Shown here one piece after another: positions 7,925 through 16,453 of a DNA stretch of 33,009 bases; position 1 is the stretch's first letter, and every line of letters begins with the position of its first letter. The stretch lies in NCBI RefSeq assembly GCF_024692365.1, contig NZ_JAILMR010000106.1, positions 1 through 33,009 of the forward strand. Direction: 5' to 3'. The notes under the pieces are model-generated. The model did not search any database. It saw only the letters and a list, made by a program, of their open reading frames with translations, and was not told where the DNA came from. This DNA comes from Ruminococcus sp. Lineage in GTDB: Bacteria > Bacillota > Clostridia > Oscillospirales > Ruminococcaceae. Position numbers and translations under genes: made by a program.

Positions 7925-8640
7925 TACTTTGAATACTTGTTTACGATCTTTGAAACAGCCTTACCTGTCTCAATATCGATAAACCTTACAAACAGGGATA
8001 CCTTGTTATCCTCGTTCAGTGCGTTCCACAGACCGTTGGTGAACTCGTCGATATCGTTGGGGATAGTCACCTTCTTGGGTTCGCCCTCAAAGCTGGGCAG
8101 AGGATTGCCATCGCCCATATAGGTGTGGATGAAGTGACCGAAACCTGCGATAGGAGTGGAATATGTGAAAGTGAATCTTTCAACGCTGTCGGGGTTGCCG
8201 TCAGCGGATTTCAGTATGCTCATAGCATAGTTGTACTGACCGTCGCCAACGTGCATGATACCGGAAATTCTGGGTGTGTAGTTGGGAGCATCGTCCTCAT
8301 ACTCACGGGTACGCAGGCTCTGCTCGAAAGTCTGCTGCTTGTCCATCAGCTCATAGATGGTATCGGTCTGGTCGCCGTTTGTAACGATAGTCTTGTTGCC
8401 AAGCACTCTTACAGGCGAATATATTATCAGGTGAGGATCAGAAAGCTTTGAAGGATCGGCAGCCTCAGTCTTGATGCCGTCCTCGGTCTCGGTGAACACT
8501 CTGTTTCTGGAATTTACGCTTCTGCCCATGATGAAGTAAGCAGTAACAGCGTGCTTGCCGTCAGCGCTCTTACCGATAACGATACCTCTTCCGGGGTAAG
8601 CGTTGCCTTTGAGTTCCTCATAAATGTCAAGTGTTTTCAT
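7924..8640 (-). CDS. IMP cyclohydrolase, stand-alone PurO-like type
   Basis: This 238-residue enzyme should close FAICAR to IMP, the last step of purine synthesis, complementing the stand-alone transformylase at 4123-5304. The N-terminus has NAYPGRGIVIG followed by AVTAYFIMGRSVNSRNRVF (residues about 13-49), the hallmark of the COG3363/PurO-like IMP cyclohydrolase family. An Ntn-type fold is known for archaeal PurO. The start at 8640 is chosen because AAGGAGGTCAAATCA precedes it. A longer frame to 8691 lacks a ribosome binding site. A strong promoter lies 147 bases upstream, so this gene begins its own transcript inside the cluster. Confidence 0.88.
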   Translation of the reverse strand: MKTLDIYEELKGNAYPGRGIVIGKSADGKHAVTAYFIMGRSVNSRNRVFTETEDGIKTEAADPSKLSDPHLIIYSPVRVLGNKTIVTNGDQTDTIYELMDKQQTFEQSLRTREYEDDAPNYTPRISGIMHVGDGQYNYAMSILKSADGNPDSVERFTFTYSTPIAGFGHFIHTYMGDGNPLPSFEGEPKKVTIPNDIDEFTNGLWNALNEDNKVSLFVRFIDIETGKAVSKIVNKYSK

Positions 8641-8672
8641 TGATTTGACCTCCTTGATAAGGTTTAGGGTTG

Positions 8673-8694
8673 TCATTGATCTTTCCATCAATGA
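8673..8694 (-). promoter_or_regulatory. Leader hairpin before IMP cyclohydrolase
   Basis: A perfect 8-bp inverted repeat, TCATTGAT-GGAAAG-ATCAATGA, lies in the 5' leader just above the ribosome binding site. It could be a protein-binding site or an mRNA stability stem. No known purine riboswitch consensus was recognised in the leader. Confidence 0.5.
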
Positions 8695-8786
8695 TTTTTA
8701 CCAATGTTTTCTTCATATTCTTTTTCAGTTTTATTGAATATCGCGAACGCGCACAATTTTCTGTACGCAAATCACCTCAACTATAT

Positions 8787-8815
8787 ATTATAGCAGAAAT
8801 TTCCGCCGATTGCAA
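8787..8815 (-). promoter_or_regulatory. Sigma-A promoter for IMP cyclohydrolase transcript
   Basis: The minus strand reads TTGCAA, 17 bases, TATAAT. The predicted transcript start near 8780 gives a leader of about 140 nt. It allows the second half of the purine cluster to be transcribed independently of purE. Confidence 0.85.
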
Positions 8816-8857
8816 GTCATAGCGACTAAATATCACTATTTTTTTCAGATAGTCCCG

Positions 8858-9481
8858 TCAGTCAACATAAGCTTTGCCGTCGCGGATAGTTATCCTGTCC
8901 TCACAGAACAGCGAAACTGCCTTGGGCAGGAGCTTCCACTCCACGTTTTCCATTATCTTCTTCTGCAAGCTTTCGGGGGTCTCGTCGTTGGCGATATCAA
9001 CAGCTCCCTGCAGGATTATTGCACCTGCATCAGCTTCTTCGTTTACGAAATGGATAGTCGCACCGCTGATCTTGACACCGTATTCCAGAGCCTTTTCATG
9101 AACTTTCAGACCATAGTAGCCTTCGCCGCAGAAAGAGGGTATCAGTGCGGGATGAACGTTGATTATCTTGTAGGGGTACGCCTTTGTAACGACCTCGTCA
9201 AGTATTATCATGAATCCTGCCAGCACTACAAGGTCGGCTTTCTGTCTGTTCAGTTCTTCAAGTATAGCCTGACTGTATGCCTTTTTGTCAGCATACTCCT
9301 TTCTGGGCAGCACCACTGAGGGTATACCTGCCTTAGCCGCTCTTTCAAGGGCATATGCGCCCTCTTTTGAGGATATTACACAGCTTATCTTTCCGCCATT
9401 TATCTCTCCTCTTTCCTGAGCGTCTATCAGCGCCTGCAAATTAGTCCCGCCGCCCGAGACCAGTACAACTATATTTTTCAT
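8858..9481 (-). CDS. purN: Phosphoribosylglycinamide formyltransferase
   Basis: PurN formylates GAR to FGAR with 10-formyl-THF (step 3 of purine synthesis). The 207-residue protein starts MKNIVVLVSGGGTNLQALID, the phosphate-binding loop. It carries the catalytic Asn108 and His110 in INVHPALIPSFCG, and Asp151 in GATIHFVNEEADAGAII. The length and motifs are normal. AGGAAG precedes the ATG. It follows the accessory gene block by 18 bases with no promoter seen between them, so it may be co-transcribed with those unrelated genes. Confidence 0.96.
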   Translation of the reverse strand: MKNIVVLVSGGGTNLQALIDAQERGEINGGKISCVISSKEGAYALERAAKAGIPSVVLPRKEYADKKAYSQAILEELNRQKADLVVLAGFMIILDEVVTKAYPYKIINVHPALIPSFCGEGYYGLKVHEKALEYGVKISGATIHFVNEEADAGAIILQGAVDIANDETPESLQKKIMENVEWKLLPKAVSLFCEDRITIRDGKAYVD

Positions 9482-9499
9482 AATGATACTTCCTTTCGA

Positions 9500-9901
9500 T
9501 CAAAAATAATAAACACATACTGGCTTGCCTGTTTCAGCCGCGTCCCTGAATAGTTTTTTCAATACATCCAACACCTCGCCGCTTTTAGGCAAAAATCTCA
9601 GTTTCGTCTTATCCACCGCCGCAAGCTGTCTGTACACTGTCACAGGGTCTTTAAATTCGTATACGTCATCGGGACAAAGTTCCTCATTTAACATATCAAC
9701 ATGATAATAGAGCTGTAACCCGATAAATCCATATTCTTCCGGTTTTATACCGTCAACCACAGCACCAAGATATCCGTCCCATATACCATAGCCGCACTTT
9801 CTGCCTGATGGGTCGATAACGAAAAATGAATACTCACCCTCGCCCTCAAAACCGCTGTAGTACTGTTCGTTTATGTACGAGTAGTCGAAGTTTTCAAGCA
9901 T
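9500..9901 (-). CDS. Hypothetical protein
   Basis: This is a 133-residue soluble acidic protein that begins MLENFDYSYINEQYYSGFEG and is rich in Tyr, Asp and Glu. It has no signal peptide, membrane segment or recognised motif. The segment FFVIDPSGRKCGYGIWDGYLG looks like paired beta strands. AAGGAG lies about 7 bases before ATG. It is the last gene of the accessory block, 18 bases before purN and 18 bases after the small membrane protein. I do not recognise the family. Confidence 0.7.
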   Translation of the reverse strand: MLENFDYSYINEQYYSGFEGEGEYSFFVIDPSGRKCGYGIWDGYLGAVVDGIKPEEYGFIGLQLYYHVDMLNEELCPDDVYEFKDPVTVYRQLAAVDKTKLRFLPKSGEVLDVLKKLFRDAAETGKPVCVYYF

Positions 9902-9919
9902 AGCTTTCTCCTTATGCCG

Positions 9920-10117
9920 TTATTCTTCAATATCCTCGTTTATAACGACTTTCTCTATACCGTAAACCTCGTTACAAGCCTGCTCTTTCGGGTGAGTTTC
10001 CCTGTAACCGATGACCCAGATAATTATCACCACCGCAAGGATCACCAGACCTATGACCTGATGCCCGTGCCTGCGCCAGAATGTCTTCAGCGACTTCCTG
10101 TTGTCGAATTCTCTCAC
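9920..10117 (-). CDS. Small single-pass membrane protein (GTG start)
   Basis: This 65-residue protein has one membrane helix (HQVIGLVILAVVIIIWVIGY, about residues 18-37). A basic N-terminal side (REFDNRKSLKTFWRRHG) predicts a cytoplasmic N-terminus, and the C-terminal tail is acidic. The GTG at 10115-10117 is chosen because GGAGG sits 7 bases upstream. The in-frame ATG at 10138 would place that sequence inside the gene. The function is unknown. Confidence 0.6.
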   Translation of the reverse strand: MREFDNRKSLKTFWRRHGHQVIGLVILAVVIIIWVIGYRETHPKEQACNEVYGIEKVVINEDIEE

Positions 10118-10178
10118 GATAAACCCTCCGCTTCGCATCTCAGCTTGTAAAATATCTGTATAAAAGGCTGTGCGCTTA

Positions 10179-10628
10179 TCACTTTATGCTTCCCCCATGA
10201 AAAATACATTCATATATCTGCACACCGTTCAGGGATATCGTTTCACGTCCGCTGAACCATGAGGTGTCGCCGTTTACTTCACATTCGTAAACATAGGCGC
10301 CGTCCTCATAACGCGCAGGTCCTCTGAACGGCTTGTCCTCGGGGACTTTCAGCAGTGCCGCTTTCAGAAAATCTCCGCTGAAATTTTCGCCTGTCACTCT
10401 GCCGATATAATTCATCGACCAGAATGGTTCTCCGTCACGCCATAAAGCTTCCTCACCAGCAAATTTCTCTCCGCCGAGATAAGTGTCTATGTAGGTAAGT
10501 CCGCCCTCACTGTACTGCAAATCATGGGATTGTGGGCGGCTGCTTGCGCTTTCCGCACCCTTGCCCGCATATGTGGCTTTCTTCGCCCTTATCAGAAAAT
10601 CAGTCACCTGACTGTCAAACTTTTCCAC
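10179..10628 (-). CDS. DUF5680-like protein (GTG start)
   Basis: This 149-residue protein has the pattern FLIRAKKATYAGKG, then SRPQSHDLQY, TYIDTYLGGEKFAGEEALW, FWSMNYIGRV and a terminal YECIFHGG. I recognise this as the DUF5680-type family often found near, or fused to, XRE regulators in Firmicutes. The molecular role is unknown. There is no transport signal. GTG is the start, with GGAGGAAAATAGCA upstream. The ribosome binding site overlaps the end of the hydrolase gene, so the two are co-translated. Confidence 0.75.
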   Translation of the reverse strand: MEKFDSQVTDFLIRAKKATYAGKGAESASSRPQSHDLQYSEGGLTYIDTYLGGEKFAGEEALWRDGEPFWSMNYIGRVTGENFSGDFLKAALLKVPEDKPFRGPARYEDGAYVYECEVNGDTSWFSGRETISLNGVQIYECIFHGGSIK

Positions 10629-10630
10629 TG

Positions 10631-11377
10631 CTATTTTCCTCCGCAGATATCAATTATCTTATCGGCATATTTCTCCGCGTATCTCATGGAGAACTCTCCG
10701 TGATACAGCCCGTCGAATATCTCGATACTACTGTTTTGCACGGCTTTGTGTATCAACTCTGCCGACCTTTTCACCGAACTAATCTCCTTACCGCCCGCGA
10801 AAACATACACTCGCGCAGAAGTCTGTTTCAGTTCGGGTTTCATCTCATAACGCTGATTTGCCGTGAGAAATGCCGTCATGTTTTCAAGAGTTATCTCCTT
10901 AGTGTCGCGGAAATAATCCTCAAAAAGTTCGTCATTGATTCTGAGTGCCGCGAACTGTTTCCTCGCGAACCACTCTTTTTGTATCAGCCCGTAACTCATT
11001 TTCAGTGATGATGGCAGAAGTGCCGCTGTCACCTTTGAGGGTATCACAAGCGCACTTTCAATCACTGCATTTTCGCAGATATCTCCCCGCTGTGACAGCA
11101 TTTCAAGGGCTATCTGTCCGCCGAGAGACAGCCCGCCGAGGAGCTTCACTCTTCCGCCGAAGTTTTCGTCTATATATGCGATAATTTCCGCCGCGTTGTC
11201 TTCTATCGAGGTGAAATCCTTGTCACTGCCTGCGTGACCGTCTAAAATAGGAAGAACCACACGATACTGCTTTGAAAGTATCTGCGCAGCTTCGCGGTAT
11301 CCCCACCATGAGAGACCGCCGCCGTGGAGAAGAATGATAGTATCGCTGTTTTTCTCACCGAAAATAACTGTCTTCAT
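10631..11377 (-). CDS. Alpha/beta hydrolase
   Basis: This 248-residue alpha/beta-hydrolase-fold protein has an oxyanion region ILLHGGG (His18), a nucleophile elbow GLSLGG with Ser84, and a likely catalytic His226 in DGLYHGEFS. The acid is probably one of the Asp/Glu residues near 195-222. The substrate is unknown; esterase or thioesterase-like activities are typical. There is no signal peptide. Its ribosome binding site (GAGGGTGA) overlaps the stop of the GNAT gene 7 bases upstream, and the DUF5680 gene follows 2 bases later. It belongs to a tight accessory operon. Confidence 0.85.
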   Translation of the reverse strand: MKTVIFGEKNSDTIILLHGGGLSWWGYREAAQILSKQYRVVLPILDGHAGSDKDFTSIEDNAAEIIAYIDENFGGRVKLLGGLSLGGQIALEMLSQRGDICENAVIESALVIPSKVTAALLPSSLKMSYGLIQKEWFARKQFAALRINDELFEDYFRDTKEITLENMTAFLTANQRYEMKPELKQTSARVYVFAGGKEISSVKRSAELIHKAVQNSSIEIFDGLYHGEFSMRYAEKYADKIIDICGGK

Positions 11378-11384
11378 GGTGATG

Positions 11385-12143
11385 TCACCCTCTTATCGGC
11401 TTAGCTTCTATCTCCACCCACGCAGGCTTGAAACCGCAGTTCAGCGCGATATTCTGCGAATGGAGATTTCCCGCACCTGTTCCGTAAAATGGTATATCAC
11501 CCATTTCGGTTATCCTGTTTTTCAGAAGCGTCACAAGATAAGTACCAACGCCCTTTGAACGGTATTCGGGCATAACATCAATGCCTATCTGCATCCAGTA
11601 GGGTGCATCTTCGGAACAACCAGCCATGCCCATGATGTTGTCGCCGTCATAAGCGACAACCGCTATCCTGTCGGGACGTGTGGAAAGTGCCGCTTCGCAT
11701 ATGGCATTTTCAAAACGTTCATCGCTGTAAAACTGATGAATTTCCTTATCGCAGTACCACTTTACGGCATAGTCTGCCCGCGGTGTTACATCACGGCAGG
11801 GCAGGAACATATGGTGTGTCTGTGTAAGACCGTACCCGAACTTTGCAAGTTCTCTGTCTATCGCCGCAAGGTTTCTGTGTTCCATCAGCTGATGTCCCTG
11901 TTTGCTTTTGGCAAATCCATACAAAAACTCATGTATAGATTCGTCAGCCGAAATGACTGTTCCCCTGCCGACAGTCGCCATTGAAAGAAAGGTCTTTTTC
12001 GTTGAATACAGTCTTCTGCCATCGTTCAAAGCCGATGCCACAACAGTGTTGCTGTCTTTGAGGAAGTCCTCAGCCGTGCAGTTATAGTCAACAGCCAGCT
12101 GACTGAGAAGCTTATGGAAATAGTTTTTAAACATATCTGTCAC
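11385..12143 (-). CDS. GNAT-family N-acetyltransferase
   Basis: In this 252-residue protein the C-terminal half (about 125-245) is a GNAT domain. IGIDVMPEYRSKGVGTYLV contains the acetyl-CoA pyrophosphate loop, and GTGAGNLHSQNIALNCGFKPAW is the typical end of the fold. The N-terminal 120 residues are a separate region without a recognised motif. The acetyl acceptor is unknown. The GTG start at 12143 overlaps the upstream stop by 4 bases (GTGA). An ATG three codons later, with GGTGA 5 bases before it, is also possible. Confidence 0.83.
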   Translation of the reverse strand: MTDMFKNYFHKLLSQLAVDYNCTAEDFLKDSNTVVASALNDGRRLYSTKKTFLSMATVGRGTVISADESIHEFLYGFAKSKQGHQLMEHRNLAAIDRELAKFGYGLTQTHHMFLPCRDVTPRADYAVKWYCDKEIHQFYSDERFENAICEAALSTRPDRIAVVAYDGDNIMGMAGCSEDAPYWMQIGIDVMPEYRSKGVGTYLVTLLKNRITEMGDIPFYGTGAGNLHSQNIALNCGFKPAWVEIEAKPIRG

Positions 12144-12601
12144 CGAAGTTTTGCCATTTCGTTTTCCAGAAAATCCTTGTCATACTTTCTGCGATAATCC
12201 CTCAGCATATCATCAGCTGACTTGTGCTGAAACTCGCCGTCTGCCATCATCAGCGGGAAATTATGCACGCAGTCGCACAGCAGATATTCTCTGCCGCGGT
12301 CGCCGTGACATTCCGCCATCTCGCTTATCACCCGCGACAGTACAGCGCAGTATTCGCCCGAAAGTTCAGCACGTCTGCCGTCATCGGGCTTGTCACCGCA
12401 CACCCACGCGAATATATCATCATTTTTATCAAAGTACCCGCGAAGCGCACTTCTTACAAAGCCCTCTGAAGGTGCCGCCTTTGCAAGTTTATCCGATATC
12501 TCCCTGAGTGCAGGCAAATAAGCACCGACCCTCTCGGGCAGTACCCTGAAACATACCATCATCGAGTGGATATCGAAAATGTCATTGTAAATAGATTCCA
12601 T
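12140..12601 (-). CDS. Hypothetical protein, first of the accessory block
   Basis: This 153-residue soluble protein starts MESIYNDIFDIHSMMVCFRV and has several Cys and charged residues (YLLCDCVHNFPLMM near 125). No motif was recognised. The reading frame extends upstream to a GTG at 12646, but that lies inside the purM terminator hairpin. The ATG at 12601 is therefore preferred, although its ribosome binding site (AGGAAAG) is about 15 bases away. It overlaps the GNAT gene by 3-4 bases. No promoter was found between the terminator and this gene. Confidence 0.65.
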   Translation of the reverse strand: MESIYNDIFDIHSMMVCFRVLPERVGAYLPALREISDKLAKAAPSEGFVRSALRGYFDKNDDIFAWVCGDKPDDGRRAELSGEYCAVLSRVISEMAECHGDRGREYLLCDCVHNFPLMMADGEFQHKSADDMLRDYRRKYDKDFLENEMAKLR

Positions 12602-12627
12602 AACACCGAACTTCTTTCCTACCTGTT

Positions 12628-12664
12628 CAAAAAAGCCACCCGACACAAGCCGCGCCGAGTGGCT
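12628..12664 (-). terminator. Intrinsic terminator after purM
   Basis: On the minus strand GCCACTCG and CGGGTGGC form an 8-bp stem (one G-U) followed by TTTTTT. It separates the purE-HAD-purF-purM segment from the accessory block. Confidence 0.85.
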
Positions 12665-12680
12665 GAAAATGACTTTTTTA

Positions 12681-13721
12681 TCAGCAGATGATAACGCCCA
12701 TGTCGCTCTCTACCAGCTCGCCGAGAACATATGCGTCCTCGCCTGCAGCCTTGATAGCAGCGATAGCCGCATCAACGTCAGCCTTGTCAACAACAACAGT
12801 CATACCAACGCCCATATTGAATGTGTTGAACATATCTCTCTCGGGGATATTGCCTGTCTTTGCGATAAGGTCGAATATAGGCAGTACCTGAACATCGCTT
12901 CTCTTGATCTGAGCAGATATGCCCTTAGGCAGTGCTCTAGGGATATTCTCATAGAATCCGCCGCCTGTGATGTGGGATATGCTCTTTACCTTTACAGCGT
13001 CCAGCAGGCTCATGACAGCCTTTACATAGATGCGTGTAGGTGTCAGCAGTGCCTCGCCCAGAGTTGTACCCAGCTCGTCATAGTGCTTAGCCAGATTCTC
13101 CTCGTTAACATCGAATACCTTTCTTACCAGCGAGAAACCGTTGGAGTGTACACCGCTGGACTTAATAGCGATCATTACATCGCCAGCCTTCTGTGTGGTG
13201 GGGTCGAGTATCTTGTCCTTATCAACAACACCAACAGAGAAACCTGCCAGGTCGTACTCTTCCTCAGGCATAAGACCGGGATGCTCCGCAGTCTCACCGC
13301 CTACCAGTGCGCAGCCTGCCTGAACGCAGCCCTCTGCAACACCTGATACTATGCTTGCGATCTTCTCGGGGATATTTCTTCCGCAGGCAATATAATCCAG
13401 GAAGAACTGGGGCTTAGCGCCGCAGCAGATTATATCATTTACACACATAGCAACGCAGTCGATGCCCACGGTGTCATGCTTGTCCATCAGGAAAGCGATC
13501 TTTATCTTGGTACCAACGCCGTCAGTACCCGATACCAGAACAGGCTTGCTTATGCCTGTGATGTCCAGTTCAAAAAGTCCGCCGAAACCGCCGATACCAT
13601 CGATAACGCCCTTGGTAACTGTTCTGCCTACGTACTGCTTCATAAGTTCTACTGCCTTGTAACCGGCAGTAACGTCAACGCCTGCATCCTTGTAGCTGTT
13701 TGAATAACTGTTCTTGTTCAT
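12681..13721 (-). CDS. purM: Phosphoribosylformylglycinamidine cyclo-ligase (AIR synthetase)
   Basis: PurM closes FGAM to AIR with ATP (step 5). The 346-residue protein has the expected elements: [19 protein letters not shown] at 10-28, [15 protein letters not shown] near 65, [20 protein letters not shown] near 93, [11 protein letters not shown] near 142, [14 protein letters not shown] near 190 and [16 protein letters not shown] near 250. The length is normal. AAGGAAG precedes the ATG. It lies 42 bases after purF and is followed by an intrinsic terminator. Confidence 0.97.
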   Translation of the reverse strand: MNKNSYSNSYKDAGVDVTAGYKAVELMKQYVGRTVTKGVIDGIGGFGGLFELDITGISKPVLVSGTDGVGTKIKIAFLMDKHDTVGIDCVAMCVNDIICCGAKPQFFLDYIACGRNIPEKIASIVSGVAEGCVQAGCALVGGETAEHPGLMPEEEYDLAGFSVGVVDKDKILDPTTQKAGDVMIAIKSSGVHSNGFSLVRKVFDVNEENLAKHYDELGTTLGEALLTPTRIYVKAVMSLLDAVKVKSISHITGGGFYENIPRALPKGISAQIKRSDVQVLPIFDLIAKTGNIPERDMFNTFNMGVGMTVVVDKADVDAAIAAIKAAGEDAYVLGELVESDMGVIIC

Positions 13722-13763
13722 AAATGCTTCCTTTCGGTCATATACTTTAACTTGTTGTAAGTG

Positions 13764-15185
13764 TTATTCCTTGCCGTTCCAGCAATATGTGCAAAGTCCG
13801 CATTCGGGTCTGCCCACAGCCCTTACTGTACCCTCTACGGACTGGAATTCCAGTGAAGTGAGCTTCAGTCTGCGGCATATCTCATCTCTGAGATACTTGC
13901 CTCTCTCGGTATTGGTATCGCTGTATTCGCTGATGTACTTAACGCCCTCAATACCCTCATTCTCGTCGATTATCTGCCTTGCGATGAGTTCCAGTTCAGA
14001 AGTGCTTCTCGAGAAGTTCAGGTACTTGCAGCCGTACATTATAGGAGGACAGGCAGATCTCATATGTACTTCCTTAGCGCCGTTCTCATAAAGGAACTCA
14101 ACTGTCTCCCTCATCTGTGTACCTCTTACGATACTGTCATCAACGAACAGCAGCTTCTTGCCCTCGATGAACTCATGAACGGGTATCAGCTTCATCTTAG
14201 CTACCTTGTTTCTCATGGACTGATTTGTAGGCATAAAGCTTCTGGGCCATGTGGGAGTGTACTTTATGAAAGGTCTTGCAAAGGGGATACCGCTCCTGTT
14301 GGCATAACCGATAGCGTGGGGAGTACCCGAATCGGGAACGCCGCATACGTAGTCAACATCGGGCAGTCTGCCGTTCTTGATATCGTTCTCCGCCATTATC
14401 ATGCCGTTGCGTATCCTCATGCCCTCAACGTTGACGCCCTCGTAGTTGGCGTTGGGGTAGCCGTAGTAAGTCCAGAGGAAAGTACAGATGCTCATCTCGT
14501 CAGTACCCTCGGAGAGTATCTCATAGCCGTCCTTGGTGAGCTTCAGTATCTCGCCCGCTTTCAGCTCATGGCAGGTCTTGTAGCCCAGCTTCTGGTAAGC
14601 GAAATCTTCAAAGGAGAAGCAGTATCCGTCCGATCTCTCACCGATGATGATAGGCAGCTTGCCCGCCTTGTCTCTTGCGCATATGATGGAATCCTCAGTC
14701 ATCAGTACCAGTGACATAGTGCCCTGTATCTTCTCCTGAGCGTAGCGTATACCGTCTACAAAGCTGTCTTTCTGAGCTATCAGCGCACCGATAAGTCCTG
14801 CCGAATTGATAGCGCCGCTGCTCATGGTCTCGAAGTTTGCACAGCCGTTTATCAGCAGCTCGTTTGAAAGCTCCTCTGCGTTATGTATAACACCTATGGA
14901 GCATATAGCATAATGACCCATAGTTGATCTCACCATTATAGGCTGAGGGTCAGTATCGCTTATGCAGCCTATGCAGACCTTGCCGCGCATAGCCTCAACG
15001 TCTTTCTCGAACTTTGTTCTGAAAGGTGAGTTCTCAATGCTGTGAATATTTCTCTGAAAACCTATTTCGGGCGCATATGAGGTCATACCGCCTCTTCTTG
15101 TGCCCAGATGTGAATGATAGTCAGTGCCGAAGAAAACGTCCTGTATACAGTCGTTAGCTGACACTGCGCCAAAAAATCCGCCCAT
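13764..15185 (-). CDS. purF: PurF-like amidophosphoribosyltransferase lacking the N-terminal cysteine
   Basis: PurF normally makes phosphoribosylamine from PRPP and glutamine (step 1). The 473-residue protein keeps the phosphoribosyltransferase half: GVPDSGTPHAIGYA near 282, a PRPP loop LLFVDDSIVRGTQ near 345-357, and MRSACPPIMYGC near 375. The glutaminase half is altered. The usual Cys1 of xCGVFG is Gly in MGGFFGAVS, QHRGQE-type residues read LGTRRGGM, and the glycine-asparagine loop reads GVIHNAEEL. Ammonia release from glutamine at the normal site should therefore be lost. The C-terminus ECGLCTYCWNG could hold part of an Fe-S site as in Bacillus PurF. Its place between purE/HAD and purM argues for a purine role. 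Confidence 0.9.
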   Translation of the reverse strand: MGGFFGAVSANDCIQDVFFGTDYHSHLGTRRGGMTSYAPEIGFQRNIHSIENSPFRTKFEKDVEAMRGKVCIGCISDTDPQPIMVRSTMGHYAICSIGVIHNAEELSNELLINGCANFETMSSGAINSAGLIGALIAQKDSFVDGIRYAQEKIQGTMSLVLMTEDSIICARDKAGKLPIIIGERSDGYCFSFEDFAYQKLGYKTCHELKAGEILKLTKDGYEILSEGTDEMSICTFLWTYYGYPNANYEGVNVEGMRIRNGMIMAENDIKNGRLPDVDYVCGVPDSGTPHAIGYANRSGIPFARPFIKYTPTWPRSFMPTNQSMRNKVAKMKLIPVHEFIEGKKLLFVDDSIVRGTQMRETVEFLYENGAKEVHMRSACPPIMYGCKYLNFSRSTSELELIARQIIDENEGIEGVKYISEYSDTNTERGKYLRDEICRRLKLTSLEFQSVEGTVRAVGRPECGLCTYCWNGKE

Positions 15186-15252
15186 AAATCAAATCTCCCG
15201 ATACCTTATTTTTATCAGATATACGCCCTTTTACGCGCATATCCGTTTTTCA

Positions 15253-15906
15253 TCAATCTCTTGAAGTTATATATATGCGGCAGTCCGCAGGCGTTTCAAC
15301 AATAACGTCAGCGCCGCATTCTTCCGCTTCTTCCCTGCTGCCGTAGCCCCACAGCACATATACGCTATCAAGCCCGCATTCCTTAGCCCCCACGATATCG
15401 TGAAGCCTGTCGCCTATCATAAGCACGCTGTTCCTGTCCGTAACGCCAAGATTTTCCAGCGTGTACTCGATGACTTCTCGCTTGGTGTCCCTTGCGCCGT
15501 CTACTCCCGAACCTCCGATAAAGGTGAAATACTTCGCCATATCGAAATGCTCCAAAAGGCTTCTTGCAAAGGGCTCGGGCTTGCTTGTAGCAACTCCGAG
15601 GACGAATCCGTCGTTTCTGAGTTCTTTAAGTATATCCTCAACGCCCTCAAACTTTTCAGAATCAAAAAGTCCGTCCACAGGATACTTTTCGCGGTATATC
15701 CTGACCGCTTCCCAGGCGCGTTCATCGTCCAGTCCGCAGAATTCCTTCATCGACCGAAACAGCGGAGGCCCCAGAAATCTTCTCATATTCGGAGGTTCTT
15801 CCAGACCCATCTTGTCCATGGTGTATCTCACCACGCTGAATATGCCTGGTGCAGTATCCATCAGTGTGCCGTCAAGATCGAACAGCAGGAACTTGTATCT
15901 ACTCAC
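15253..15906 (-). CDS. HAD-superfamily phosphatase (phosphoglycolate-phosphatase-like)
   Basis: This 217-residue HAD hydrolase has motif [11 protein letters not shown] (nucleophile Asp near 10, acid/base Asp near 12), motif [10 protein letters not shown] near 105, motif III Lys near 142 (DTKREVIEY), and motif [18 protein letters not shown] near 168. The cap is helical, as in Gph/PgmB/5'-nucleotidase-like members. The substrate is unknown; a nucleotide or sugar phosphate would fit the context. The GTG start overlaps the purE stop by 4 bases (GTGA), so it is translationally coupled to purE. Confidence 0.88.
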   Translation of the reverse strand: MSRYKFLLFDLDGTLMDTAPGIFSVVRYTMDKMGLEEPPNMRRFLGPPLFRSMKEFCGLDDERAWEAVRIYREKYPVDGLFDSEKFEGVEDILKELRNDGFVLGVATSKPEPFARSLLEHFDMAKYFTFIGGSGVDGARDTKREVIEYTLENLGVTDRNSVLMIGDRLHDIVGAKECGLDSVYVLWGYGSREEAEECGADVIVETPADCRIYITSRD

Positions 15907-16400
15907 AGTGCAGCCAGCTTTTCCTGCAGAGCAGCGTCCTTAGCCTTAACGCCCTCGATCATCTCAACCTTTGCAGCTTCCAACTTTTCAGCCAGACCCT
16001 CATCGGAGAGAGCCAGCATCTGTATAGCCAGCAAAGCCGCATTCTTTGCACCGTCGATAGCGACAGTCGCTACAGGTATGCCACTGGGCATCTGTACAGT
16101 AGCCAGCAGAGCATCAAGGCCATCAAGATTGCTGGACTTGCAGGGGATACCGATAACAGGCAGTGTAGTGTGTCCCGCGATAACTCCTGCCAGATGTGCA
16201 GCCATACCTGCCGCACAGATGATAACGCCGAATCCGTTTTCCTTAGCCTTGTCTGCAAAATCAGCGGCAAGGGCAGGTGTTCTGTGGGCGCTCATAACAT
16301 GACATTCATAAGGCACACCGTAAGCTTTCAGCTCGGCACACGCCTTGGATACCACAGGAAAATCGCTGTCCGAACCCATGATAACTGCTACTTTCTTCAT
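15903..16400 (-). CDS. purE: 5-(carboxyamino)imidazole ribonucleotide mutase
   Basis: PurE converts N5-CAIR to CAIR (step 6). The 165-residue protein has the class I signatures: [14 protein letters not shown] at the N-terminus, [16 protein letters not shown] near 35-50, and [25 protein letters not shown] near 63-87. The ATG at 16400 is preferred; AAGGAG lies 12 bases upstream and the frame to 16427 has only TTG codons. Its usual partner PurK is not in the window. A long leader with an intrinsic terminator precedes it, so expression is probably set by attenuation. Confidence 0.95.
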   Translation of the reverse strand: MKKVAVIMGSDSDFPVVSKACAELKAYGVPYECHVMSAHRTPALAADFADKAKENGFGVIICAAGMAAHLAGVIAGHTTLPVIGIPCKSSNLDGLDALLATVQMPSGIPVATVAIDGAKNAALLAIQMLALSDEGLAEKLEAAKVEMIEGVKAKDAALQEKLAAL

Positions 16401-16424
16401 ATCAGCATCAAACTCCTTCTTCAA

Positions 16425-16453
16425 CAAAAAAAACTGCAGCTATTGCGTTGCAG
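16425..16453 (-). terminator. Intrinsic terminator in the purE leader (attenuator candidate)
   Basis: On the minus strand AACTGCA and TGCAGTT pair around a 10-nt loop and run into eight T residues. It ends just before the purE ribosome binding site, so a full transcript requires readthrough. Confidence 0.8.

Noticed and set aside
8641..8691. N-terminal extension of IMP cyclohydrolase
   Set aside because: AAGGAGG lies just before the internal ATG at 8640, and the upstream codons contain the leader hairpin; the shorter start is better.
12602..12646. GTG start at 12646 for the first accessory gene
   Set aside because: It lies within the stem of the purM terminator, so the RNA there would be folded or terminated.
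15400..16302. Long plus-strand open frames opposite purE and the HAD phosphatase gene
   Set aside because: They lack ribosome binding sites and family motifs and are antisense to well-supported genes; GC-rich third positions create such shadow frames.
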